The notes under the pieces were generated by a model that had not been told where the DNA came from, did not search any database, and saw only the letters and a program-made list of their open reading frames with translations. From Pseudomonas piscis (lineage in GTDB: Bacteria > Pseudomonadota > Gammaproteobacteria > Pseudomonadales > Pseudomonadaceae): a stretch of 64,000 bases of DNA. This document shows, in pieces, positions 1 to 7,520 of the stretch (its first letter is position 1; every line of letters begins with the position of its first letter). Made by a program: the position numbers and the translations under genes. The stretch spans positions 186,001-250,000 of the forward strand of contig NZ_WHUV01000005.1 of the NCBI RefSeq assembly GCF_009380155.1, in the 5' to 3' direction.

Positions 1-223
1 GGCGGCGGACACCATAGGCCACCGGCTCGCCAGCCCCGACCCAGGAGCCGCAACCGATCAGGATCGAGCCCGCGTAGCCGGTGCTCAACTGGTAGTTGAA
101 GCGCGGCGCCAGCGCCTGCTCGATACCGATCTGGAAGATCGCGTTGACCTCGTCGCGCCACACTTCGAAGCGTTGCGCCGGCGGATAGGCCTGGCTGGAG
201 AAATGAAAAAGATGGGGGTTCAA
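1..223 (-). CDS. AraC-family transcriptional regulator, N-terminal part (cut by window edge)
   Basis: The minus-strand frame reads into the left edge without a stop. It starts at a TTG with AGGGA eight bases upstream. The first residues (HLFHFSSQAYPPAQRFEVW, then RDEVNAIFQ) match the start of the AraC-binding-like N-terminal domain found in many Pseudomonas AraC/XylS regulators. The DNA-binding helix-turn-helix domain would lie outside the window, so the assignment rests on the N-terminus alone. The frame stays open upstream of the TTG, so the exact start is uncertain. The gene lies downstream of, and on the same strand as, the transporter gene, with a 159-base gap. Confidence 0.55.
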   Translation of the reverse strand, partial: MNPHLFHFSSQAYPPAQRFEVWRDEVNAIFQIGIEQALAPRFNYQLSTGYAGSILIGCGSWVGAGEPVAYGVRR

Positions 224-382
224 GGCCGCTGTCCCTGGCTGGAGGCTCAGGCTGCCGGACCCGGGCGGGTCCAGCGCCGTCGCACACCATAAACCAGGAC
301 CGCGGCCCTTGCCGACTGGTCGCGACGTACGGCCTGTGGCGCCGGCCCGCCTAGAGCCGACGCAACAAGGCCTGGTTCCAGC

Positions 383-1717
383 TTATGGATTGGCCAGCAA
401 TCCTGAGGCCGGCCGAGGCTGTTCGCGGGCATCGTGGGTACAGGCGACGAAGTCTTCCTGGCGCAGGATCACCAGGGCCAGCAGCGAAGCGACCCCGGTC
501 GCCACGTAGAAGTACCAGGGCGCACTGATGTCGCCGGTGACCTTGATCAGCCAGGTGGAAATCAGCGGTGCACTGCCGCCGAACGCCGCCACCGGGATGT
601 TGTAGGCCACCGCGATGCCGGTGGAGCGGACGCGCGTCGGCAGCAACTCGCTCATCAGCGCGTAGGTCGAGGAGGCATACAACCCGAACAGGATAGCCAC
701 CGCCATCAACGGCCAGAACAGCGTGGCCGGGGTCGCCGTAGGCGCGGCCTTGAAGAACCAGTACATGGCCAGGGTCGCCAGCACGCCGATCACCATCAGG
801 AACGGCTTGCGACCGTAGCGGTCGGTGAAGGCGCCGCCGAAAGGCATCACCAGCGCCGCTGCAAGGCTGGCGACGAACACGTAGAGCAAGGTGGTGCCGC
901 TGTCGAACTTCAAGGTGTTGGACATGTAGGTCGAGGCGAACGTCAGCACCAGGTAGAAGATCGAGCTGTGCAGGGTGATGATGAAGAACACCAGGGCGAC
1001 GGCCCGCTTCCACTGCCAGACCTCGCGCAGCGGCGCCTTGGACGTCTGCCCCGCTTCGACCAGGGCCAGGAACTCCGGGCTGTCCTCCAGCTTCAGGCGG
1101 ATGTACAGCGAGATCACGCCCAAGGGCCCGGCGATCAGGAACGGGATGCGCCAGCCCCAGTCCTGCATCACCTCGGCGCCCAGGGTCCAGGTCATGCCAT
1201 TGGCCACGGCACCGCCCAGCAACAGCCCGAGCACGGCGGTGACCATCAGCCAGCAGGTGGCGAAACCCCGGCGGCCAGGGCCGGCGTACTCGGAAATGAA
1301 GCTGGTGATGGTGCCGATCTCGCCCCCGGCGGAGAAGCCCTGCACGCAGCGGATCAGGATCAGGAGGATCGGCGCGGCGATACCGATGCTGGCGTAGGTC
1401 GGCAGCAGGCCCAGCAGGCAGGTGGAAGCGGACATCAACACCAGCACGGTGATCAGGGTCTTGCGCCGGCCGATCTTGTCGGCCAGTGGCCCGAAGCACA
1501 GGCCGCCCAGGGGCCGGATGAAGAAACTCAGGGCAAAGGCGGCGAAGCTCGCCAGCAGGCTGCTGGTGGGGTCGTCGGAGACAAAGAAGGCCTTGCCGAT
1601 GTACAGGGCCAGGAAACCGTAGACGCCGTAGTCGTACCACTCGATCAAGTGGCCGGAAGTGGCGCCGATGAAGGCCCGGCGCCGCTGGCGCCGGGAGTTG
1701 GAAGGTGGCACGCCCAT
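383..1717 (-). CDS. MFS transporter, metabolite:H+ symporter (MHS) type
   Basis: A 444-residue inner-membrane protein with about twelve hydrophobic segments. The N-terminal SGHLIEWYDYGVYGF motif and the loop PLADKIGRRKTL, repeated in the second half as FTDRYGRKPFL, are typical of the metabolite:H+ symporter branch of the major facilitator superfamily (proline, citrate, shikimate and dicarboxylate carriers). The ATG at 1717 is chosen because AGGAG lies eight bases upstream. A longer frame runs into the ligase gene but has no better start. It is the last gene of a minus-strand operon after thiolase and acyl-CoA ligase. Its substrate is therefore probably an organic acid activated by that ligase, which is inference. 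Confidence 0.85.
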   Translation of the reverse strand: MGVPPSNSRRQRRRAFIGATSGHLIEWYDYGVYGFLALYIGKAFFVSDDPTSSLLASFAAFALSFFIRPLGGLCFGPLADKIGRRKTLITVLVLMSASTCLLGLLPTYASIGIAAPILLILIRCVQGFSAGGEIGTITSFISEYAGPGRRGFATCWLMVTAVLGLLLGGAVANGMTWTLGAEVMQDWGWRIPFLIAGPLGVISLYIRLKLEDSPEFLALVEAGQTSKAPLREVWQWKRAVALVFFIITLHSSIFYLVLTFASTYMSNTLKFDSGTTLLYVFVASLAAALVMPFGGAFTDRYGRKPFLMVIGVLATLAMYWFFKAAPTATPATLFWPLMAVAILFGLYASSTYALMSELLPTRVRSTGIAVAYNIPVAAFGGSAPLISTWLIKVTGDISAPWYFYVATGVASLLALVILRQEDFVACTHDAREQPRPASGLLANP

Positions 1718-1761
1718 GTCGGGGACTCCTGTCGTGGTGCAATCCATGGAAAAAAGTTGTG

Positions 1762-3300
1762 TCAGAGCTCGGCCAGTGCCTGTGCAGGGTCCTTGAGCCA
1801 CTGACGCAGGCGGGTCTTGAGGATCTTGCCGTAGCTGTTCTTCGGCAGCTCGGCGCAGAACAGGTACTTGCGCGGTTTCTTGAACGAGGCCATGCGCTCC
1901 ACGAACCACTGGCCGAGGGCCTGTTCATCGAGGCTCGCCGATGAGCGTGCGACCACGAAGGCCACCACCGACTCGCCCCACTCGGCATCGGCCTCTCCCA
2001 CCACGCAAACCTCGAACACGCCGGGGTGCTGCATCAGCACTTCCTCGACTTCCCGCGGGTAGATGTTGCTGCCGCCGGAAATGATCACGTCCTTGCAGCG
2101 GTCGGTCAGGGTCAGGTAGCCCTGCCCATCGAGGAAACCCACATCGCCGGTACGCAGCCAACCGTCCACCAGGGCCGCCTGGGTGGCTTGCGGATTGTTC
2201 CAGTAGCCCTGCATCACCGGCGCCCCGCGCACGGCGATTTCTCCCGGTTCGCCGGGCGCCAGGGGCTGGCCCGAGGCATCCAGGACCTGTACTTCGACGC
2301 AGGCCTGGGCCCGCCCGACCGAAGCGGCGATGGCCGGCCAGTCGGCCTGGCCACGGTCGGCGATGGTCTCCCGGGACAAGGCGGTGATGGTCATCGGGCA
2401 TTCGCCCTGGCCGTATATCTGCACCAGTCGTGGGCCGAAGGTATCCAGGGCCGCAGTCAGGTCCGCCAGGTACATCGGGCCGCCGCCATAGACGATGGTC
2501 TTGATTCCCTGCCCGGTGTAACCCTGCTGCCGCGCCTGCTCCACCATGCGCTTGACCATGGTCGGCGCGGCGAACAGGCTGACCTGTCCCAGCTCTTGCG
2601 CCAGCTCGAACAGCTCCTGTGCCTGGAAGCCCCGGGACGCCGGCACCACGTGCCGGGCGCCACAGCGTACGTGGATGAAGTTGTACAACCCGGCGCCATG
2701 GGACAGCGGCGCGGCATAGACCACCGCGTCGTCCGCCGAGACCGGGTCGACATCCAGCGGGTAGCACAGGGACATGGCCAGCAGGTTGCCATGGGACAGC
2801 ATCACCCCCTTGGAGCGCCCGGTGGTGCCGGAGGTATAGAACAGCCAGGCCAGGTCGCTGTCCTGTCGCGGGCAGGGCTCCAGGAGCTCGGCACCTGGCG
2901 CCTCCCCAGGCAGGGCCGCCGCTACCGCCAGTTCGCGACAGCCCTCTGGCAGCGCCGTACCGTCGAAGACCCGGCCGTCGTCGGTGTAGATCAACCGTGC
3001 CCCGGCATTACCGGCGATCCAGGCGGCCTCCAGGGCGTGCAGCTTGTGGTTGATCGGCACCGCCACCGCCCCGCTCCACCAGATGGCGTACAGCAGCTCA
3101 AGATAGGCGCAGCTGTTCTTCAACAGCAGCGCCACCCGTTCGCCGGGGACGATGCCATGCTGTTGGCGCAGCTCCAGGGCCCGGTCGCGGGCTCTGGCGG
3201 CAAACGCCTGGTAGTCGGCAACCTGCCGGCTACCCTCGAACAGCGCCGCGCGCTGCGGCCACCGCTGGGCCGCATCGAGCAGCCATTGGGCGATATTCAT
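1762..3300 (-). CDS. Acyl-CoA synthetase / AMP-dependent ligase
   Basis: A 512-residue class I adenylate-forming enzyme. The phosphate-binding loop YTSGTTGRSKGV lies at about 155-166. A YGQGE motif follows, then WLRTGDVGF and the hinge TDRCKDVIISGGSNIYP near 380-425. The C-terminal catalytic-lysine motif is PKNSYGKILKTR. These are the complete set for ATP-dependent activation of a carboxylic acid to an acyl-CoA through an acyl-AMP. The chain length or nature of the substrate cannot be read from sequence. The gene follows the thiolase stop by two bases and precedes the MHS transporter by 44 bases, so the three form one operon likely serving uptake, activation and thiolytic cleavage of one acid. 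Confidence 0.9.
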   Translation of the reverse strand: MNIAQWLLDAAQRWPQRAALFEGSRQVADYQAFAARARDRALELRQQHGIVPGERVALLLKNSCAYLELLYAIWWSGAVAVPINHKLHALEAAWIAGNAGARLIYTDDGRVFDGTALPEGCRELAVAAALPGEAPGAELLEPCPRQDSDLAWLFYTSGTTGRSKGVMLSHGNLLAMSLCYPLDVDPVSADDAVVYAAPLSHGAGLYNFIHVRCGARHVVPASRGFQAQELFELAQELGQVSLFAAPTMVKRMVEQARQQGYTGQGIKTIVYGGGPMYLADLTAALDTFGPRLVQIYGQGECPMTITALSRETIADRGQADWPAIAASVGRAQACVEVQVLDASGQPLAPGEPGEIAVRGAPVMQGYWNNPQATQAALVDGWLRTGDVGFLDGQGYLTLTDRCKDVIISGGSNIYPREVEEVLMQHPGVFEVCVVGEADAEWGESVVAFVVARSSASLDEQALGQWFVERMASFKKPRKYLFCAELPKNSYGKILKTRLRQWLKDPAQALAEL

Positions 3301-3302
3301 CC

Positions 3303-4481
3303 TCAGGTCCTGACCGCTTGCAGCACGCTGGCATAGTTGGCCACGGCCATGCCGCCCATGTTGAACAGCAGGCCGAATTCGGCGCCGGGCACGCCCAGGC
3401 CAATGGGCTCGCCGACCAGCTGGGCAAAGCCCAGGGCATGCATCGATACTCCGGTGGCCCCCACCGGGTGCCCCTTGGCCTTGAGCCCGCCGGACAGGTT
3501 CACCGGCAGGCGTCCGCCCTGGCGCACGATGCCGTCGTCGATGGCGCGGTGCCCCTCGCCCTTGGGCGCCAGGCCCATGGCCTCGTAGATCAGCAGTTCG
3601 GCGATGGTGAAGCAGTCGTGGACCTCGGCGAAGCTCAGGTCGCCCAGGGTCACCCCGGACTCACGCAGCGCGCCATGGATCGCCCGCTGCGGGCCTTCGA
3701 AGGCCAGCACGTCGCGGCTGGCCATGGGCAGCAGGTCGTTGACCTGGACCATGGCGCGGATCGCTACCTGGCGCCGCATCGAGCGGGCGCGATGGGACGA
3801 GGCCAGGACGATCGCCGCCGCGCCGTCGCTGATCAGCGAGCAGTCGGTCAGGCGCAGCGGCGGCGCGATCAGCGGGTTGCTCTGGGAGACGCTGTTACAG
3901 TGCTCGAAATCCATCAACCGGTGCATCTGCGCCAGGGGGTTGGCCATGGCGTTGGCATGGTTCTTCACTGCGATCGCCGCCATCGAGGCCAGCGGGCTGT
4001 GGTAGCGCTCGGTGTACTGCTGCGCCACCTGGCCGAACAACTGGGCGAAGCTCAGGCCGGCCTCCCGCGTATCGTTCTGGTAGCCGGCGCCAGCCAGGGC
4101 CCGGGTGACCTCGGCGGTGCTGTTGCTGGTCATTTTCTCCGCGCCCACCACCAGCACCAGTTCGGCGGCGCCACTGCGGATCGCGTTGATCCCGGCCTGG
4201 ATCGCCGCCGAACCGGAAGCACAGGCGTTCTCGCAACGGGTGGCAGGCTTGAAGCGCAGTTTGGGATCGGCCTGGAGCATCAGCGAGGCGGGAAAACCAT
4301 CGGACACCAGGCCGGAATTGAAGTGGCCGAGAAACAGTGCGTCGATCTCGGCAGCATCGATCGCAGCGTCCGCCAGGGCTTCGCGCGTGACCTTGACGAT
4401 CAGGTCTTCGAGGTTCAGGCCATCCAGGCGACCGAAAGGACTATGGGCGGCAGCGACGATGGATACGGAATCGTGGGTCAT
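3303..4481 (-). CDS. Thiolase-family protein (acetyl-CoA acetyltransferase, SCP-x-like branch)
   Basis: A 392-residue thiolase-fold enzyme. The nucleophilic cysteine sits in ENACASGSAA at about residue 87. The later catalytic motifs VHDCFT and GLKAKGHPVGATG carry the active-site histidines. The C-terminal NMGGMAVANYAS lacks the classical second catalytic cysteine motif (CxGGGxG), as in SCP-x type thiolases. The start at 4481 (MTHDSV) is preferred over an upstream ATG at 4517, which has no ribosome-binding site and adds a non-conserved tail. It is the first gene of the operon with the ligase and transporter. It is divergent from the PAS-LuxR regulator, which probably controls it. It likely releases acetyl-CoA or propionyl-CoA from a beta-ketoacyl-CoA. 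Confidence 0.85.
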   Translation of the reverse strand: MTHDSVSIVAAAHSPFGRLDGLNLEDLIVKVTREALADAAIDAAEIDALFLGHFNSGLVSDGFPASLMLQADPKLRFKPATRCENACASGSAAIQAGINAIRSGAAELVLVVGAEKMTSNSTAEVTRALAGAGYQNDTREAGLSFAQLFGQVAQQYTERYHSPLASMAAIAVKNHANAMANPLAQMHRLMDFEHCNSVSQSNPLIAPPLRLTDCSLISDGAAAIVLASSHRARSMRRQVAIRAMVQVNDLLPMASRDVLAFEGPQRAIHGALRESGVTLGDLSFAEVHDCFTIAELLIYEAMGLAPKGEGHRAIDDGIVRQGGRLPVNLSGGLKAKGHPVGATGVSMHALGFAQLVGEPIGLGVPGAEFGLLFNMGGMAVANYASVLQAVRT

Positions 4482-4556
4482 GGTGATTTTCTTCTGTCCT
4501 TGAAGCGGGGATTCCATAGAATGATCCAGCGCCCGAATCCCAAGCTAGTTGGGGCA

Positions 4557-4578
4557 ACTACCTACTCCTGTAAGTAGT
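4557..4578. promoter_or_regulatory. Inverted repeat, candidate operator for the PAS-LuxR regulator
   Basis: The divergent intergenic region holds ACTACCTAC, four bases, then GTAAGTAGT, an inverted repeat matching at eight of nine positions. A second, smaller dyad (CCCAA-N5-TTGGG, 4539-4553) lies beside it. The position between the operon and the LuxR-type gene fits a regulator binding site. The link to this regulator is inference. Confidence 0.4.
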
Positions 4579-4625
4579 GCCCGCCTCCTGGCAAGTGCGC
4601 CGACCACCTCGAGGCAGGATGCCCA

Positions 4626-5198
4626 ATGACCCTACATACCCAGCGATTCCAGGACCTCGAGCGCCTGGCATTCCAGGTTTCCCCCGCACCGCAGTTGATC
4701 ACCGGGCACCGACGGATACTCGACTGCAACCAGGCCTTCGTCCGCCTGTTCGGCTATGAACGCGAGCACCTGCGCGACCACCTGACCCTGCTGCTGTACC
4801 CCTCGCACGCCGACTACCAAAACATTGGCGAACGCAGCGAACACTGGCTGCGCAGCGGCCCCAGCGATTCCTACAGCGACGAACGCTTCATGCAGCATCG
4901 CAATGGCGAGGTGTTCTGGGCCCGGGCCCAGGGGTTCTCCCTGACCCCGCTGGACCCGTTCGAGCTGATGGTCTGGCACTTCGAGCGCCTGGACCGCCAG
5001 ACAGCGCCGTCGATCCGCCTGACCCCGCGCGAACGAGAGATATCCCTGCATATCGTCAACGGCCTGACCTGCAAGGAGGTGGCGCGCAAGCTGGGCATCT
5101 CCCATCGCACCGTGGAAGTGCACCGCGCCCGGCTGATGAAGAAACTTCAGGCCAAGAACAGTGCGGAGCTGGTGTCGAAGATCATCTTCATCGGTTGA
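4626..5198 (+). CDS. PAS domain-containing LuxR-family transcriptional regulator
   Basis: A 190-residue cytoplasmic regulator. An N-terminal PAS-like sensor (about 10-115, with CNQAFVRLFGYEREHL and a PAC-like RNGEVFWARAQGFSL) is joined to a C-terminal LuxR/GerE helix-turn-helix (about 128-186). The latter shows LTPREREI, GLTCKEVARKLGIS and HRTVEVHRARLMKKL. There is no receiver domain, so signalling is probably by a ligand or redox change at the PAS domain. The gene is divergent from the thiolase-ligase-transporter operon and shares a 144-base intergenic region containing an inverted repeat. It is the most likely local regulator of that operon. Confidence 0.85.
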   Translation: MTLHTQRFQDLERLAFQVSPAPQLITGHRRILDCNQAFVRLFGYEREHLRDHLTLLLYPSHADYQNIGERSEHWLRSGPSDSYSDERFMQHRNGEVFWARAQGFSLTPLDPFELMVWHFERLDRQTAPSIRLTPREREISLHIVNGLTCKEVARKLGISHRTVEVHRARLMKKLQAKNSAELVSKIIFIG

Positions 5199-5202
5199 GG
5201 AG

Positions 5203-5739
5203 CTAGGCCAGCATCTCGCTGGCACTGATGCGCAGCAATTGCAACGGGCCGACCGTGGCCCCCTGCACACTGCCACCCTTGTGCAGGATCTGGTTCACGG
5301 CATCCATCTCGGCGCTGCGGCCGGCGACCAGCTGGTAAGTGCTGCTGGGCAACTCGGCGGTGAAGCCCTGCTCGACGGTCCAGTAGGCCAGGGTCAGCGC
5401 GGCGGTGAAGTAATGCTGGCTGGCAACCGGTACCTGTACCTCTTCGTCGTTGTCGTCATAGACGATGAAATGCCCGACGAAGGATGCCACCCCCAGGCGC
5501 TTGAGCATGGGCCAGCTCAGGGCCGCCGGCACGAAGGCATTGAGCTTTTCGGCAACGATCGGCGAATAGCCCCGCTCCTGCAGCAGCTCGACGATCCGGT
5601 CCTCGTCGGCCTCGGGGTGGGCTCCCATGACTTGCAAGGCATCGAGCACGGCGCGGTGGGCGGTTTCATGATCGACGTCGGGAGAACAATGGGCACAGTC
5701 TGGCGGGCAGGTATCGCTCATGGCAGGTCGAAGGTCCAT
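5203..5739 (-). CDS. Protein of unknown family, tandem paralogue A
   Basis: A 178-residue soluble protein with no signal peptide or membrane segment. It is a clear paralogue of the next gene upstream. Both share MDLRP, then a cysteine-bearing SPDC/PPDC segment, then HPEADEDRIVELLQERG, YDDNDEEVQVPVA and an HYF-AAL block. I do not recognise the family. The ATG at 5739 is used because the paralogue starts at the equivalent codon. A second ATG at 5721 (MSDTCPPDC) is equally possible, and neither has a strong Shine-Dalgarno. It ends four bases from the stop of the convergent PAS-LuxR gene and lies 61 bases after paralogue B, so co-transcription with B and the cyclase gene is likely. Confidence 0.7.
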   Translation of the reverse strand: MDLRPAMSDTCPPDCAHCSPDVDHETAHRAVLDALQVMGAHPEADEDRIVELLQERGYSPIVAEKLNAFVPAALSWPMLKRLGVASFVGHFIVYDDNDEEVQVPVASQHYFTAALTLAYWTVEQGFTAELPSSTYQLVAGRSAEMDAVNQILHKGGSVQGATVGPLQLLRISASEMLA

Positions 5740-5773
5740 ATCGGTGGTGGAAAACGCGCGGCAGGGTAACCCC
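5740..5773 (-). repeat. Conserved leader of paralogue A (partner of 6347-6379)
   Basis: The 34 bases upstream of paralogue A are nearly identical to the bases upstream of paralogue B at 6347-6379, differing by two short indels and a substitution. They are probably the retained edge of the tandem duplication. Confidence 0.6.
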
Positions 5774-5800
5774 ATGCCCGCTCGAGATGCCAGCAATGCG

Positions 5801-6346
5801 TCAGCCGGCTACATCGGCCAGCAGGTCACCGGCGCGGATGCGCAACAACTTCAATGGCCCAAGGCTGCCGCCCTCTACGCTCACGTCCTGGGCCAGGGCC
5901 TTGTTCACCGCATTGATCTCGGCACTGCGCCCGATCACACGTTCGTAGGCCTGAAGCGACAGTTCTTCGCTGAAACCCTGCTCCAGGGTGCGCTGGGCCA
6001 GTTGCAACGCGGCGATGAAATAGTGCTGGCCGGCAACCGGTATCTGCACTTCCTCATCGTTGTCGTCATAGGCGATGAAATATCCGCTGCAAAGCTCCAC
6101 GCCCAGGCGCTTGAGTACCGGCCAGCCCAAGGCGGTGGGCACGAAGACATTGAGTTTTTCCGCAGCGATCCGCGAGTGGCCGCGTTCTTGCAGCAGCTCG
6201 ACGATCCGATCTTCATCGGCCTCGGGATGGGCCGCGATGATCTGCAGGGTCTCGAGTACCGCTCGCTGGGCGCTTTGGTGATCGAGGGAAGAACAATAGA
6301 CACAGTCTGGCGAGGAGGTATCGGTCACGGGAGGTCGAAGGTCCAT
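5801..6346 (-). CDS. Protein of unknown family, tandem paralogue B
   Basis: A 181-residue soluble protein, paralogue of the gene at 5203-5739. Identity is highest in the N-terminal HPEADEDRIVELLQERGHS segment and the central AYDDNDEEVQIPVAGQHYF segment. The C-terminal third (GRSAEINAVNKAL, then GPLKLLRI) is also shared. No catalytic motif is recognisable, and the acidic central strand is the most conserved feature. The cysteines of SPDCVYCS near the start are a possible metal or disulfide site. The gene follows the cyclase-family gene by 66 bases on the same strand. Function is unknown. Confidence 0.7.
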   Translation of the reverse strand: MDLRPPVTDTSSPDCVYCSSLDHQSAQRAVLETLQIIAAHPEADEDRIVELLQERGHSRIAAEKLNVFVPTALGWPVLKRLGVELCSGYFIAYDDNDEEVQIPVAGQHYFIAALQLAQRTLEQGFSEELSLQAYERVIGRSAEINAVNKALAQDVSVEGGSLGPLKLLRIRAGDLLADVAG

Positions 6347-6379
6347 ATCGGTGGTGGAAACGGGCGGCAGGGTAAACCC
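6347..6379 (-). repeat. Conserved leader of paralogue B (partner of 5740-5773)
   Basis: Near-identical copy of the leader in front of paralogue A. On the minus strand it also forms a hairpin with upstream bases (GGGCGG pairing with CCGCCC around an AGGGT/ACCCT inner stem), just before the start codon. Confidence 0.6.
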
Positions 6380-6412
6380 TTGGCCGCCCGGACTCCAGCA
6401 CCCTGGCTGGCG

Positions 6413-7384
6413 CTACTTGATCACCACCGGGTTCACCGGGGCGCCGCTGCCGCCGACGATCTTCAACGGCGCGGCGGTGTAGAGGAAGGTCCACTGGCCA
6501 TCGGCCGCGCAGTCCTCAGCCAGGTCCTCGAGCAGCACGATCTCGGTGAAGGCGATGCCCAGGTTGCGCATCAGTGCGCAATGCAGCGGGATCTGCACCC
6601 CCGACGCCGGATCGGTGATCACCTCGTTGGCGATGGTATCGGTCACCAGGTTGGGGATCTCCATCTGGTCGAACCACTCCACCAGCTCGCGGCTGTAGGT
6701 CAGCCCCGGCTCCACCAGGTCCTTGAAGAACTCGGTCTTGCCGTACTCATAGAAAGCCCCCATGGAGCCGGTGCGGATGATCAGGATGTCGCGCTTTTCG
6801 ATGACAACGCCCTGGGCCTTGGCCGCGGCCAGCAGGTCCTGGTGATCGAAGGTCTCGCCACGGCCCAGGTACTTCTTGCCCCGGTGGCGGGCCATGTCGA
6901 TCAGTACCGCACGCCCCACGATCCCGCGTTCGGCGATCGGCAGCACGCTGGCTTTGGCCATGCCACCCACCGTAGTGCTGGCGTCGTAGCCGTTCCACAA
7001 CTGGTTGTCATACCAGGCATGGCCCAAGGCGTCGTACTGGGTCGAGCCCTGCAACTGCATGAAGATCACGTCGTCGCAATACTCGGCACCGCCGCCCATC
7101 GAGGGCTGCTTGCCGGCCTGGTAGTGACTGCGGTCCAGGGTGTTGAAGCGCATGGATGGGCTGCGCGCCGGCCACATCGGATCGCCGCCCGGATGGCCGA
7201 TCTGCACCTGCAGGGTGAAGGTCTTGCCCTGGCGCACCGCGGCAACGCCACGCAGCACCTCGGCCTGCTGCAGGTAGTTGAGGGCGCCGACCTCGTCGTC
7301 TGGCCCCCATTTGCCCCAGTTCCTGGGCAGTCCCTCGAGGAGCCTGGCGATATCGGGCTGGTTGTTGTGGTCGATCCCGCACAT
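6413..7384 (-). CDS. Cyclase-family (kynurenine formamidase-like) protein
   Basis: A 323-residue soluble protein of the putative cyclase / KynB-like metal-dependent hydrolase family. The expected metal-binding motif HxGTHxDxxxH appears here as QGSTQYDALGHAWYD. The first two histidines are replaced, as in a larger branch of the family, so metal ligation may differ. Other family features are EVGALNYL near the start, MARHRGKKYLG and a late LLEDLAEDC. The ATG at 7384 has AAGGAG ten bases upstream; a longer frame has no such site. The two unknown paralogues follow on the same strand. The substrate is unknown. A cyclic amide or ester hydrolase is possible, but KynB activity is not supported by the altered motif. 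Confidence 0.75.
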   Translation of the reverse strand: MCGIDHNNQPDIARLLEGLPRNWGKWGPDDEVGALNYLQQAEVLRGVAAVRQGKTFTLQVQIGHPGGDPMWPARSPSMRFNTLDRSHYQAGKQPSMGGGAEYCDDVIFMQLQGSTQYDALGHAWYDNQLWNGYDASTTVGGMAKASVLPIAERGIVGRAVLIDMARHRGKKYLGRGETFDHQDLLAAAKAQGVVIEKRDILIIRTGSMGAFYEYGKTEFFKDLVEPGLTYSRELVEWFDQMEIPNLVTDTIANEVITDPASGVQIPLHCALMRNLGIAFTEIVLLEDLAEDCAADGQWTFLYTAAPLKIVGGSGAPVNPVVIK

Positions 7385-7520
7385 ATCGATTGCACTCCTT
7401 AGCTTGGGTTGGAACAGCCGGACGCCTTCTATACACAACGAGCGCAGTCCAGAGCAAGGTAAGAGTTGCCAGCGCAAGAGCCCCCCCGAGCCGTGCCTGC
7501 CCGGGGTCCTTTGTCCAACC

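Noticed and set aside
1717..1909. N-terminal extension of the MFS transporter
   Set aside because: The added residues come from the ligase gene 3-prime end in another frame; the ATG at 1717 has a good ribosome-binding site.
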